Positions 11,468-23,259 of a stretch of 64,000 bases of DNA are shown piece after piece. Under the pieces are notes generated by a model that saw only the letters and a program-made list of their open reading frames with translations, was not told the origin of the DNA and ran no database searches. Position numbers and translations under genes: made by a program. Source of the DNA: Poronia punctata (Eukaryota; Ascomycota; Sordariomycetes; Xylariales; Xylariaceae); assembly GCA_022579005.1 (NCBI GenBank), contig MU401475.1, positions 141,158 to 205,157 of the forward strand, written 5' to 3'. How positions within the stretch are numbered: the first letter of the stretch is position 1; every line of letters begins with the position of its first letter.

Positions 11468-12364
11468 CTACACCGAAACATCCCCAACAACCGGCCTATG
11501 ATCACTCATAAACACGCCATCCACAACATTATCCACCACCTCATACCTCTTGACCTCCCAACCCTTCTCATTATCCTTATCCCCAGGCCCAAGCCAGATA
11601 AAGTCAATCCTCTGACTAACATCCGGAATCTCATCCGGCACAAACCCGGTATACGTCTCATAAAACGGGCCGACCCTCGTCTCCTCGTCCGCAAGGGCAT
11701 ACAAATCTTTTAGATACCCATCATCGACCATCCTTCCATACGCATCCCCATCCCCAGGTTCCGAGTTAAAATCCCCCGTCAACGTAACCGGCAAATCCCC
11801 CCCTCCCTCTTTCTGCAAGTCCCTCAAAACCCCCAACACAGTCGCCACCCCATGCACCCTCGCCTCTTCACTCTCATTATCCAGATGCGTATTCGCACTC
11901 AGAAACCTCCTCCCACCCTCCTTTTCCTCAAACACCCCCGCGACAACGACCCTCTCACTTCCGGCGCCGGGATACTTGGACGGTTCATCAGGCGTGTCAT
12001 CGCTCAACCACTTCTGCACGTGTTTGACGAGCTTGAATTTATCACTCCTGTACCAAAGCGGGTTATATTCCCCCTCCTGTTTCCCATCGTCTCGTCCCGT
12101 GCCTATGTAGGACCAATTCCCGCCCAGGCCCTCTTCTATGTCGACGAGCTGCTCGTGTAGGACTTCTTGCATGCCGATGATGAGAGGGTCGATGGATTTC
12201 ACGGTCGAGATTACGTATGGGCACCGCTCGCTCCATGATTTCTCGTACGTGGATGGGGGTGCGGCCTGGCGGATGTTGAAGGTCGCTAGACGGAGGTCGA
12301 GCGCGGTTGTGGTTGTGGTTGTGGTCGCCATGATGGCTGTTACGAGGGCTTGGGAGAGATGCAT
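11468..12364 (-). CDS. Endonuclease/exonuclease/phosphatase family protein
   Basis: An intron-less gene for 298 residues of the EEP fold (DNase I / inositol phosphatase / Mg-dependent nuclease superfamily). The conserved motifs appear in order: LRLATFNIR near residue 24, MQEV at 65-68 (metal-binding Glu), NTHLDN at 158-163, GDFNSEPG from 197 (Asp and Asn of the active site), RIDFIW at 252-257 and SDHRPV at 287-292 with the catalytic Asp-His. The catalytic set looks complete. The N-terminus is ambiguous: Met1 gives a short hydrophobic lead (LSQALVTAIMA) that could be a signal peptide, while Met12 gives a poly-Thr start with no signal. The substrate cannot be told from sequence. The upstream side is poor-quality homopolymer sequence, so the promoter is not reliably known. 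Confidence 0.88.
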   Translation of the reverse strand: MHLSQALVTAIMATTTTTTTALDLRLATFNIRQAAPPSTYEKSWSERCPYVISTVKSIDPLIIGMQEVLHEQLVDIEEGLGGNWSYIGTGRDDGKQEGEYNPLWYRSDKFKLVKHVQKWLSDDTPDEPSKYPGAGSERVVVAGVFEEKEGGRRFLSANTHLDNESEEARVHGVATVLGVLRDLQKEGGGDLPVTLTGDFNSEPGDGDAYGRMVDDGYLKDLYALADEETRVGPFYETYTGFVPDEIPDVSQRIDFIWLGPGDKDNEKGWEVKRYEVVDNVVDGVFMSDHRPVVGDVSV

Positions 12365-12492
12365 CTTTTCTTTTCTTTTTGGGGGGGGGGGGGGGGGGGT
12401 GAAAATAAAAAAAAAAATTATTATTTTAAAAATTTAATATAAGGAAATAAAAAATTTTAATTTTTACTTGCTTGATTAAAATTAAAAAAAAA

Positions 12493-12502
12493 NNNNNNNN
12501 NN
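12493..12502. other. Assembly gap (10 N)
   Basis: Ten unresolved bases, bounded by AT-rich low-complexity DNA and long poly-C. The true gap length is unknown. Confidence 0.99.
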
Positions 12503-12539
12503 TCTTGTTGTTGTGGCGCGCGTGGGTGCTCCGCCCCGC

Positions 12540-12574
12540 GCCCCCCCCCCCCCCCCCCCCCCCCGCGGCCCCCG

Positions 12575-12611
<37 letters not shown>

Positions 12612-12636
12612 GCGCCCCCCCCCCCCCCCCCCCCCC
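12540..12636. repeat. Long interrupted poly-C tract
   Basis: Nearly 100 bases of cytosine interrupted by a few G. This is either a real homopurine/homopyrimidine tract or a read-end artefact next to the N gap. Confidence 0.8.
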
Positions 12637-12811
12637 AAAAGAAAAGAAAAAAGTAGTATTTGAAAAATTTCAGAGAAGGAACTAATAAATTTTACTTTGT
12701 ACGTGCGTGATTCAAAGTAAATAAATAAATAGATTATCAGGACACACGACACGCCAGAATGACTGAACCCGCAATTCAATTCAATTTCACATAAGTTATA
12801 AGCATATCAAC

Positions 12812-12972
12812 AAAAAGGGGCAAGGATCGTGTCGTATACTTTTACACGTAAGTTCGTATAATCCCTTTTATATATATATATATCGAAACCTTGACCATCT
12901 ACAAAAGGGCAATGATCGTATCATATCATATATACACGTAAGTTCGTAACATCCTTTATATATATATCAACG
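12812..12972. repeat. Diverged 90-bp tandem duplication
   Basis: Two copies share AAAGGGxCAAxGATCGT, the identical core ACACGTAAGTTCGTA (at 12844 and 12934) and a following (TA)n tract. They differ by substitutions and small indels elsewhere. The period is 90 bases, measured from the core. Confidence 0.75.
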
Positions 12973-14086
12973 ATTATCATATCCCTTGATCCCCGCGCGG
13001 GGAAGAAAAAAGAATCAGTAGATAAGGTACTTACTTACATACATCATACATGCAACAGCGGCAATTGGACATGCATGAATGGAAAAGCAAAGTTGACTTG
13101 CATCATGCGCGTAACCTTCCATCCTACATACCTACCCTGTGCTGTGTTACCCGTCCACAGAATACTTACCTACACATAATTAGTTGATCACATGGGGATT
13201 TGACGTTCGTTGCCCCCCCACCCCATGATAAAAAGTTTATATATAGGTCTGAGTAATTAGGTCAAACGTTTGGCTCGTATATAAAGTATTTAACCTAACC
13301 TAGCAAAATATAAACAACAGGACATACATGCTCAATAAGTAACCAGCGTATGTACAGTATCACTCCGTAAAGGGAACATTCAAGACCGATTTAGTGCATC
13401 GTCAAATCCCACGTAACACATAACACGTGAAAGTGGGATATGGGGACTCGGCCTTGGCATGAGGTCATCTGTGCTTTCAAAGTCACGCTGTCTAGGGTAG
13501 GTAGACATTTCCAATATCCTGAGACAGACGATTGAGCTACTGAATAAAGCAAGAGCACATGTTACACCCGCCGATACACCTGCCTTTTCCCTCCTTGCAC
13601 CTAGCTTTATCCAGATTCTACACATACGAGGGGGGCATGAGCATATAGCAACGACTTACCCCGCATACTATCAATAATGATGGTCACGATCATCGAGGAG
13701 ACGGTATTCTCAAGCCATATTCGGATTTAGACACAAGAAGGGCAATTCCCGAGGGTGGACCAGCCATTCGGTCTCCCGGGACTTGTATTATGAAGTGTAG
13801 TAGCAGTAGCCGCTAAAACGCAACGCTAGAACATCTTGATCTATCTCTTTTTTCATGACCTGAGCGTTCGCTGCTCATGTATGCATCTCTAATATGGTCC
13901 CTTGTTCTTCTCCAGATTGTATAATCGTAATCATCTGTCGAAACCTAGACAGATAAAAGTAGAGAACCCAGAACACCAGAACGCCGTTGCCTTCCCGTCC
14001 GCCGCTCCTCCCACGGACGCATTATACATATCAGAAAAAGCATTCCCGCCTTTTTATGTACATTATCGCTGTACTCGGGCACCATA

Positions 14087-17000
14087 TCACCATCCCCCTG
14101 AGTGGTCACGTCTTGGCCTGCGAGCCTCTCGGAAGTAATTATACTGCATCGGATCCTGTTCCGGCGTCGGCGTGTAATCGTCTTGGGGTAGACCGCCGTA
14201 GCCCTGTGGCCCGCCACCAAGCATTCCAGCACCACCAGGACCCCGGCCAACCCGTTCCACACTGCGTTCTCTAAACACAGCCGGGGCGGCCATTGGCATT
14301 GGCGCCGCGTTGCCCACTAGGTTGGAATTACTATCATTTCCTTGCGCATAGAAAGGGCTTCGTGTATGGCCCATGTCAATGGGTGTTACATAGGGGCTAC
14401 CCATGGGTCGCGAATAACCACCCGAGTATGTCATTCCCTCACCCTCCGAAACAGGGGATAGAATCCGGCTAGGTCCGGGGCTGGGAATACGGGGAACCGG
14501 AGGTCTCGTAGGACTCTGTGATCGCGAAGCCGGTTCGCTACCATCCCACATGCTTCCAGGCGTTCCGGGCCGAAGAATGTCGTTGGAGCGACCGAATATG
14601 TCTCCTGCGCCGTGTTCGGCCGCGAACTCGGACCGATTCTTGTAGTACTCGAAGTCGAGGCGCGACTCGGGTACGAGCTCAAACCCTGGGATCGTCGCCG
14701 ACTTGCCCGGCTTAGAAGAGTTCATCGGTTTCATCGCGTACGAGTCTGAATAGCCGGAGGTAGACATCGTGTCTCCCGAGTCCACAGTACGTCCGTCAGA
14801 CAGGCGCCCCCTATAGATCGATGCCAGAATATTTTGTGCTTTGGCGTGCACCATCGGGGTGATGAGATTCCGATAGAGGGCCGGATGGCCAAACCGGGCG
14901 GCGAGGTTGCTGGACCGCAAGGGATCCTTGAGCGCTCCCGTGTCGGGATTCTTGTTGAGAGAATGCGTAGAATAAAAGCGGATCTTACTGTCAAACGTTC
15001 GAGCGCAGTATAGCTTGAAGAATATCATCATGAATGGGAGCGGAACCGTTGCATATGCCTTGAAATGATCGGCTTCGCCTTGCTCAAAGACGGCTAGAAA
15101 GATGACAAGGTTGGATAGAATAGTGCCGAACACGAGGCGGTTATATACGACGCGCCAGAACATGCCGCCAGATTCGTTCTTGGTCACAAAGATGTAGAGT
15201 AGGAGATACTTCTTCAGCCACACGTCGATGGAGAAATAGAGCGCCGCGGCTGGGAGGACGAGCGGTTGGAGGCAACCGAAGCACAGTGCCACGGTGGAAT
15301 AAAACAAGAAGTAGTTGTAGTAACTGGCATAATCGAACGTGGGCGGCGCCGTAAGCTCGATCATCTCTCTCGGGGTAGGGCTCGAGAACTTGCGCATAAA
15401 GAAGCTGTAGATCATCGGCCATAGTTGGGCCAAGTCCACTGCCGCACCTAGATTTCTTTGGAGAAGCCAAGTAACCCAAAACGAGGATATTCCACACAGA
15501 GAGACGAATAGAGTCTTGAAGAATTCGCTGTTCACAATCGCCACTCCCGCGTCCTCTCCCGTCTGGGTGATTTTGACGACCGTGATGACAAAATTCCAGA
15601 CGGTGCTAAACAGCGAGAATACGATGAGGTTGTTGAAGACAAAGAAGGCGTAGAGCTTGGCCGTGACATGACGGTCTCTTCCCGTCTTCGTGCGGTCACC
15701 AGCTCTAATAGAGAGACGACGGAAGATGATAGGAAGGACCAGGAAGACCAACGAGGTAACAGCCGGAGAGGCCACACCCTGGACGATAGACCAAAACGTG
15801 GTATTGACTGTTAGTTGTGTCTGGAAATCTTTCCAAACCAAGCCCAGGTTGTTCAAATTGGCCACGAAAATAGCGATCAAGGCGTTGGGCGCAATCCAGA
15901 GAAAGGTGAGGCAAAGTATCCAGAAATTGATCAAAAGCCTCCGCCAGCTTCGCGTCGCCGGGCTAAGCGGCATATTGTCCCAGATAATATCGTTGGGTTT
16001 CGGGGCGAGGACTACACTGGCGCCCATAACTTTCGTCTTGCGCAAAGTGTATGCAATCGCATGGGCTTCCGAAATATCGTCATAGCTAGCAAAACCATAG
16101 GACAAAGTATTGCGCTTGTCGAGGCTGTTCCGCACTTCCTTGATCTCCAACTCCAACTCCCTGATCCGTTGCGTGAGGTAGTCGATAGCATCGATTTTCT
16201 GGCCTTTCGGGTAGGTACTGTAGGAAGGATCCTTCTTCGACGGGTGGCATAGAGGCCGAGCGGGAGGAAGATTTGTGGGATCCCTCAAGTATCTGGCAAG
16301 AACCTTCTCGAGTTTCCGAACCGTATGGTCATGCTGTTCTATGAGACTGGGGATATCCTTGACATTACGGGCGATTACGGTTCTCGAAAAGGAAGACTGA
16401 GGGGCTTTGCTATCGATCATCCTAGCAACACCTTCGTCAGAAGCCATGTTTTTCGGAATGTCGTTTAACTGGCATACGTTAGCTAATCATCGTGTCTCTT
16501 CCGTTTATTGGCGGGGGTTCGGCTTACCATAAGCGTCCTCGCAGATAGGCTGTGCTGATACTCATCGCTCTCGAAATAGACACGGCGCAGTCGCAGGATG
16601 CAACGATAATTCCACAATAAGAAGCCGCAGATGACGAAGTTGAATACGTATCCAAGCACAACAACTGCCCAAAGTGATTTCCCATGAACATTGGCAAGCG
16701 TCAATCTGATAAACCACTTGTCGTCATCGGTCTCGGGATCTTTCTCGTTCTTCGTCCAGTATATAGGAAGAAGAACTGCAGTGCCCAGTACGGCAACGGT
16801 GAGAAAGATGTTCCGGCACATCTTTGTGAACCTGATGAAGATGGCTGCGTCCATCCCAGCATACCCTATAAGCTCTTTCTCGCTAGTTCGCCATAGAGGA
16901 AGAGTCCATGCGAAGAAGCCCCTTCCGATGGGCGGAGGGGCACGTTTCTCGTCCGCATGTTTTAACTTGGGTGCATATATGACGGTGTTGTAAGGCCGAA

Positions 17001-17248
17001 TGAAAGAGAAGACGATGGCAGTGAAGAGCGTGAACCCCACGGACGTACCAAGAGCGGACCAAATAGAAGCATCCGTCAACTAAGTAACTGGTAAGTTTTG
17101 TGCCGTCGCCTAGGAGAAAAGAGTGTAAGCTTAATCTTACCGGTTGCTTGAAAGGGTTCTTCAACAGCTCGAGTAACTCCTCGGCCGGCGTTTTAGCCTC
17201 GTCCCTCAAGGCAAGTCGGCTAGCATGCTGCAACAACCACACATCCAT
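14087..17248 (-). CDS. CSC1/OSCA (DUF221) family membrane channel protein
   Basis: A multi-pass membrane protein of the CSC1/OSCA/TMEM63 family (yeast relatives Csc1, Rsn1, Phm7), whose studied members are osmo- or mechanosensitive cation channels. Exons are 17248-17141, 17079-16528 and 16468-14087, giving 1013 residues in phase. The N-terminal module has a membrane helix (ALGTSVGFTLFTAIVFSFIR), then RRAP-type loop sequence with GRGFFAWTLPLW and two more helices. The cytosolic domain follows (SARTLMLNDIPKNM, long charged segment near KLEKVLARYL). The C-terminal multi-helix pore region begins near NDIIWDNMPLSPATRSWRRL and includes APPTFDYASYYNYFLFYSTV. The tail of about 250 residues is disordered, rich in Ser, Pro and Gly. 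Intron 2 has a GCTAAC branch and CCAG acceptor. Which paralogue this is cannot be said. Confidence 0.93.
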
Positions 17249-20200
17249 AATGATATAGATCCTTGGTTCCTTAAAGCAGCTGTATAGTTGCTGTCTATAA
17301 AGACGAGGGATCGAGGGTATTTAAGCCCTTCGACGGCGATTGTGCTCTCATGTAACGATGTATCCGAAGAGAAGACTCATGGAACCCAGTGATTCACCAC
17401 ACTCGATGCACGGGATGTGATGATATGTTGCGTTCGTCGTGTTCGTCTTCAAGCGAGTGTGGGATTGGGCTACGTGGTCGTTGTGCGAGGATAAGTAATT
17501 AGGATTAGATGCTGTCGATGTCGAACTCTGATCGGCCTCGAGCGAAATAGGCGGCGGTATCTCGACAGATACAGGCAGCTGACCTTGAAGAAATTGTCTG
17601 GTACAGGCCAAGTGCGAATAGTGAACGATCAAAAAACAACTCGACCGATGATTATAGGATGTCTAAGGGAAAGAACGGCGGTCGTCGGTTGGTGGCAGGC
17701 GGATGAGCGGGTGTTGCGAATAGAGCTCAGGAGGGAGACGCTAGGTGGAAACGAACGTGGAAAAAACGGAAGTAGTAGAAAAGGGGAGGAGTCTACACTG
17801 AAAGAAGCCCTGAGCAGCTTCTGTAGTTTCTACAAAAACAAAATCAAGCAGAATCCTAGTAGACAATGTTCTATTCCACTGAGCAGGTAACAAATAGATG
17901 CGCGTGCAGAACAAAGAGATTGAAAGAGAGTATTGAATTGACTTGGTAGGCCATGTGAATAGTGCAAGTGATACCCTTGAGGCTAACTACTAGAGAAATG
18001 TCTGGTCTTGGGGAAATCAGGGAATGGAATGACACAACCCCATCTAACCACTTTAGTACATAGAAAGGTAGCACTAAAGGTACATAGACGACGGAGAGGC
18101 CAGGGCAGTGCCCACTGCAAACGACCACTGATAAAGCCTGCAAAGTTGAAACCAACAGAGCTATCGAACACGTTGTGGCCCGGAGAAATTTTCTACTGGC
18201 GTTTATTATGTTTGGCTTGCTTTGGTCGGTATAACGAAAGCTTGCGTATTGCTGCGCTCTACGAGTAGACTAGGCTGGAGATCGAGTTGACTTGCTTGAT
18301 TTGGTAGGGAATCAGTTTACCAGCACCCTGCTAGCCCCCTTATGAGACATTAGCGTCCAAATTTTCTTTCCTCTTTCCTATTTCCCCTTGTGAAAGATGT
18401 GTTTGGTCCTTTGGACAGCATGTACAGTCATGTACATTTGCTTGTGGTCCAGCTATAGGTTTTTCTACTTGTCCTACACATTGGAACTAGGTAACAGATC
18501 TGGAAATAAGATCCGAGCAGAACAGAGTTACCAAACAGCCCAATAGCTTACAAAAATGAAGAGCAACGAGATGCCAACCTAGCCGGGTCTCGATCGGGTG
18601 ATCATCGTGAACGTAGTCGTTAATCGATGCAGAGAGTAGATCATACCTATCTCAAAAGACGGGCAGCCTTTATTTTTAGTCTCCAAACGATGCATTGACA
18701 AGCGGCCGGCCAAAAAATTAAAAATGCTGGCTAACCATAAGGAGATGATGGGCTTGAGTTGGCTTACCATCCCCGCCACCAGCGCGGTGGAGATCACAAG
18801 GAATTCCAGGGTCTGATCCATTAAATACGAGAAAAAATTGTAGGCTAGTAATGGCCAGGTGTTCCCCGAGCTAGCCCAAGGTATCATCATCTGATTTCCT
18901 AGGAAAACACCAATCCTGTCCTTTCGTACAAGTATGTGGTTGTAGGTGAAGAGATATCTAAATAAGGATTACTTCTATTGAGTACCTTCCCTTGCAGATG
19001 ATGCAGATGATGCAGTTGGACAACTAGGCAAGGAGTTTTGTTCGGAGATGAGTTTAATAACCAACTGGTTTTGGTCTTGACACCATCTCGATGTTGGGGT
19101 TGAGTACAACACCCTTGTTTTTAACCCCTGTCCCTCATCACCAGTCGGCAGAGGCCTCGTGTGCACACGGCATATTGTTGAGGCAGCCAATGTAAGCACA
19201 CGTTAGTCTTCGGTATTGTTTATAACGCTTACAAGGGACAGTTTCGCAGCATACAAGGAAATCAGGTGGCTAGAATAGGACTCTATAATCATATTTACCA
19301 ATACTCGTGTTCGACACTAGCTTGGATCTACGCAGAAAGCATTTACAATATAATATCCAAGGAGAATCTAACCGAAACAAAACCCAGATGCGGTACGTAA
19401 CGGCAGTGCGACACGGGCAATTGCAACATAACCCTTGACCGGGAACAACGCAGCATCGTGTAATAGATCTCTTCAGTTGGATATTATGTTGGTATCCGTT
19501 CAGTATCACAACTTTCACCAGAGAGAATACCTCAGCCCTATGCCAATGTTAGCTGCTAGCTCACTCCCAAGGTTATCTTGACTTGTCATGATCACTATGT
19601 GGCTAAGTGGCTATGTGGCTATTGAGACTGAATTCAGACTGAGGACTAAGGTAAGTCACTTCCTAAAACTTGAGAAACAAGAGGTTGGGCATGGGCGTGG
19701 GCTTCTGGAATCTGGACTGGGAGCGTGGCTTGCGTCTATCGTTAACAGCTCATTCGGAATGCAAAACATGTCTCTGCAATGCCCACAAGTGAAGCATAAA
19801 TACATAGGCGATGATGTAAGTTAGCCCGGGTATGGTAGGAGTAAACTAACAAAATGAAATTATCATCATTTGCTGATAATTAGGATAACACACACCTGAA
19901 CTGCTCTGAAACAAGACGAAGAGAATCATGGAGAAACCCGCCAACAAAAGGACATATTCCTTGCCTAATATGTGCATCTCAGAGTCCTGTGGCAGAGCGA
20001 AGGAACTGTAGGCGGAAGTATTAGAAAACCTCTTAAGGGATTTCTCGTCAACCCGATATATCGTCTTGTTACCTCTACCTAACTGGACCACTACCTATAG
20101 ATATGTCTATTTCATGTACAGGTCGACCGCAAGGACATCGTGGACAGGCAGACCTATCAGTTGTTATACATCTCAGCTACAAGTATGGAAATACGGTAAT

Positions 20201-21247
20201 CTGATTAATCCTGCTGTGTCTACAAGCACATGATCGTTATGAGACAACGACAGCGCAACTGCTAAGCGCAACTGCTAAGCGCGACCCATTGTCTATTACA
20301 ACTGAAACTTTAAACAACAGACATATTAAAGATAAAAGAGAGAAATCAAAGGCTGATCCCGAGCCCAGGAGGGAAGACCATATCCCTTTCACTGCCAGTA
20401 TATCCTTAGGTCAGCCCTGAGAGACCGGAGTGTACGGGGCTAAGGACATACATCAAGCCAAAGAAGAGAGCAAGCGCGGCTGTTATATCACACGGCTCAG
20501 GTCTACTTATCGACTTCTTGTGCATTGTCTTACCCAATACCGGTGTCTGTAGAAACATGCCTCCAAAGACGCTTATCGTGGTATTTAACAAACGAGCTTC
20601 TTTATATCTCCCCTCTGGGCGGGAAACTATCGACTTAACTGTGTGTCTACAGTCACTCCTACATGTGCCAGCAAAGTAAACAACAAGTTCCACCATCTTT
20701 TGCCTTTACCCATCTGCTCACGTCTTGTATCATTTTGTCAAAAGATACTCACTCATGTAAAGAGGATACCTAAACAACAGTGTCGCAACTGTCAGATGAA
20801 GTGATTTCAAATCCCTCAGTACGCAACCTCTGTCACGTCACTCTCATATTAGAAGTGAGGACATAATATCTACACCTATCACCAAATAGATATTGCATAA
20901 ACAAGCACCTACCCCGTCCATCACTACTACTTAACCCATCCGTACAAGATCTACAGCCTCAGCAGCAGCTTAAAAACGTTCTCTCTAGGAAAGTAGATAG
21001 TCAGACTTAGGCGTCGTTTTTTACTCTAAACCTAAAGTAGGTAATAAAAGGTCAACGGCCTCCCCCCCCCCCCCCCTTATCCAAAATTTAGAGCCAAGAC
21101 CACTTGCTTATAGCAAATGTTAAAATACCGTACTCTTGTATAAGAAATCATCAAAACACATATTCAGTTACGGTACCAATAAACTTCAAAGTGTTAAAAG
21201 TCCAATTAACTACCTTTACATTAACCCAGTCCCTTATTTCGTAGGAC

Positions 21248-21291
21248 CAGACAAGGCCAGACAGGACAAGACAAGACAAGACAAGACAGAG
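21248..21291. repeat. (ACAAG)n-type microsatellite
   Basis: Tandem pentamers of ACAAG with CCAGACA variants at the left end, seen directly. Confidence 0.85.
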
Positions 21292-21525
21292 ACACCTTGA
21301 AAAAAACATACATACGTACATTACCTAGGTATATACCCACGTTCTACCCTTTCTTCCAAGGTAAACTATCTATTTATCTATCTACCTACCTTTAACCCGC
21401 CCCTAAAAAGAAGACAGAAGAATATTAACTCGATTACTTATTTTTTTTTGGTCCAGAATACCATAACTCTCCTAATTCATTCTTCCATCATCCAAGCTAT
21501 CTACATCTAAACAGCCCAACACATA

Positions 21526-21576
21526 TACACGTACACGTACACGTACACGTACACGTACACGTACACGTACACGTAC
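21526..21576. repeat. (ACACGT)n microsatellite
   Basis: About eight tandem copies of ACACGT/GTACAC. The array contains overlapping self-complementary GTAC and ACGT tetramers. Confidence 0.95.
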
Positions 21577-22315
21577 ATCAAGGGGATGAAAACAACAGAT
21601 CTTTCACCCTTGTCATGGGTGCATATTGGGAAAGATCAGGTATATCCAAACAATCAAGAGTTTTTAAAAGTGTTTTGTTAGAGCTACGAGTATGTGCACA
21701 GGTCACGGTTCTCACTGCCATGAGGTCCGTATCGACTTATTGTTATTGCACGCAAGGAGAGAAAAGGTTTCTCTGAGAAGCAGAGGACTCCTGTATCTAC
21801 CTACGTACTTATAGAAGCGTGGCCTTGGTATGTACACGTATAAGGGCAGGGCCAGTCGGGATCGGAACCGTGACAACATAGAAGACACAACCAATGACAT
21901 GCAACATTCAAGTCCAGGTCCAATCACAAGCTCCTAACCGCGAGAAAAAGAAAGGATGGATTCATCTTTTCGTGTCCAATGCGCTACTATAAGTAGGTAT
22001 GTAGTATCATTACCCTGAATAATCATTTTTATACACATAAGCGTATTGTCCTTAATCCACCTTTTCTCTCCTATTCGTTTCCCAGTCATAAACGTATTGT
22101 GCACACCTACTCGACCTGTGCGTGCGCTCCATACCCATCAGCGCAACCAACCCCTGCACAACCAACCATAAAAACTCCAATACCATGAACAAAAAAAAAA
22201 AACAGACGGGGCGTCGTCGCTGGGGCAGGGGCCCTCCATCCAACTATAATAAAAATTGGACGTACGTCTGGCCACACTTTTGCGTCCAATTATATAAAAG
22301 AGAAGCAGAAGGCTA

Positions 22316-23259
22316 CTACAAATCCGCAGCACCTTGGCTGCGAGTCTTCCTAAGGGTCTTACCCACTGGTGCAGGAGCCTTCTTATTCTCCTTTTTGGGT
22401 CGGCCCGGCTTACGACCCGTCCCGCTCGTAGAAGTGCCGTTAGTCTTCTGCTTTTTCTCAGCGGGTTCTTCATTTTCCTTCGTCTCTTCCTTGTCATCTT
22501 CGGCCTTGCGCTTGTCGCCTGCGGTGGCATCACCGCCCTTGGCTGGGGCCGACTCGTCGGCGGCGGGTGCTTTTACGCCTGTAGTATCAGCAGGGTCCGG
22601 CGTCTTATTCGTACTTTCTGCCGGCTTCTCCGTTTCCAAAGGTTTAGCGCCAGCGAGACCTTCATCACCTATCTCCTCGACCGATACCGGTTTGGGTTGC
22701 TCAGCAGCTGCGCCATTAGAGAGTGCTGGCGCATCGGATGCGGCGGCCTCCGTGGTTGTAGGCTGCCCCACTGGAGTAGGAGTAGGTTCGGCCGGCTTCT
22801 CCGGCTCTAGGGCCGAGGCACTGGACCCTTCCGCGCCCTCAGCGGGTTTCTCCGTCGCATCCGTTCCGGCCGCCTCTGGTTTGATGGATGTATCATCTAG
22901 CTTAGATGGGGCCTGCGTGTCTGCAGTCTTGGAATCGTCAATGGCCGAGGGCATCAATGAAGCATCGGCTGTAGTTGCGGGCTCCTTCGTGATGGGCGGA
23001 AGGTTCTCGGCTGTCGCAGGGGCCTTGTCGTCCTCCTTGGGAGCGACTGGCGCTGAATTTTGCTACGTGTTAGTAAACTGTATTACACACTGTGTTGTGC
23101 GATGCTCTCGGGAGGCGGACATGATGCGCAAGCCACAATTGCACCAGGACTCGTCAATGCACCATGCGCAAAGTTGCGCAATGCGTTGGCGACACTAACT
23201 AAGCAGAAATTGGGAGATAAAATACCTTTGGTGACGCTGTCGGCGATGGTGTCTGTCAT
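22316..23259 (-). CDS. Acidic low-complexity protein with C-terminal AT-hook
   Basis: My model has a short first exon 23259-23226 (MTDTIADSVTK plus one base) and a main exon 23052-22316, together 256 residues. The body is rich in Ala, Pro, Glu, Thr and Lys and predicted disordered. Near the C-terminus are two basic clusters, DKRKAE and EKKQK, typical of a nuclear signal. An AT-hook core, GRKPGRPKK, lies around residues 224-232, followed by KKAPAPVGKTLRKTRSQGA. The AT-hook suggests minor-groove DNA binding in the nucleus; no further function is claimed. The splice choice is uncertain: donor GTATTT with acceptor ATTCAG fits in phase, but donor GTTAGT with acceptor CACGTAG (branch TACTAAC) also gives an open frame with a different residue 12 onward. 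The long plus-strand frame over this gene is a composition artefact. Confidence 0.72.

Larger units (their letters stand above)
12365..14086. other. Intergenic stretch with homopolymers, assembly gap and a diverged duplication
   Basis: No gene is supported. G runs at about 12381-12399 and interrupted C runs at about 12540-12636 flank a 10-N gap at 12493-12502, so this part is unreliable sequence. A diverged tandem duplication with a 90-bp period lies at 12812-12972. The remainder is AT-rich with short, unconvincing open frames. Confidence 0.6.
17249..22315. other. Gene-poor 5-kb stretch; unresolved membrane-like open frames
   Basis: No gene model can be supported. On the minus strand several short frames contain hydrophobic segments: 20696-20406 (TAALALFFGLMYVLSPV), 20091-19846 (YVLLLAGFSMILFVLF) and 18890-18579 (LEFLVISTALVAGM). 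I could not join them with in-phase introns, nor recognise a family. They may be remains of a decayed gene, exons of an orphan gene, or chance. Simple repeats lie at 21248-21291 and 21526-21576, with poly-C at about 21061-21077. Confidence 0.4.

Noticed and set aside
22122..23198. Plus-strand open frame of 358 codons
   Set aside because: It overlaps the AT-hook gene on the other strand. Its Ser/Ala-rich content is the complement of that gene's Ala/Pro/Glu codons, and it has no family features.
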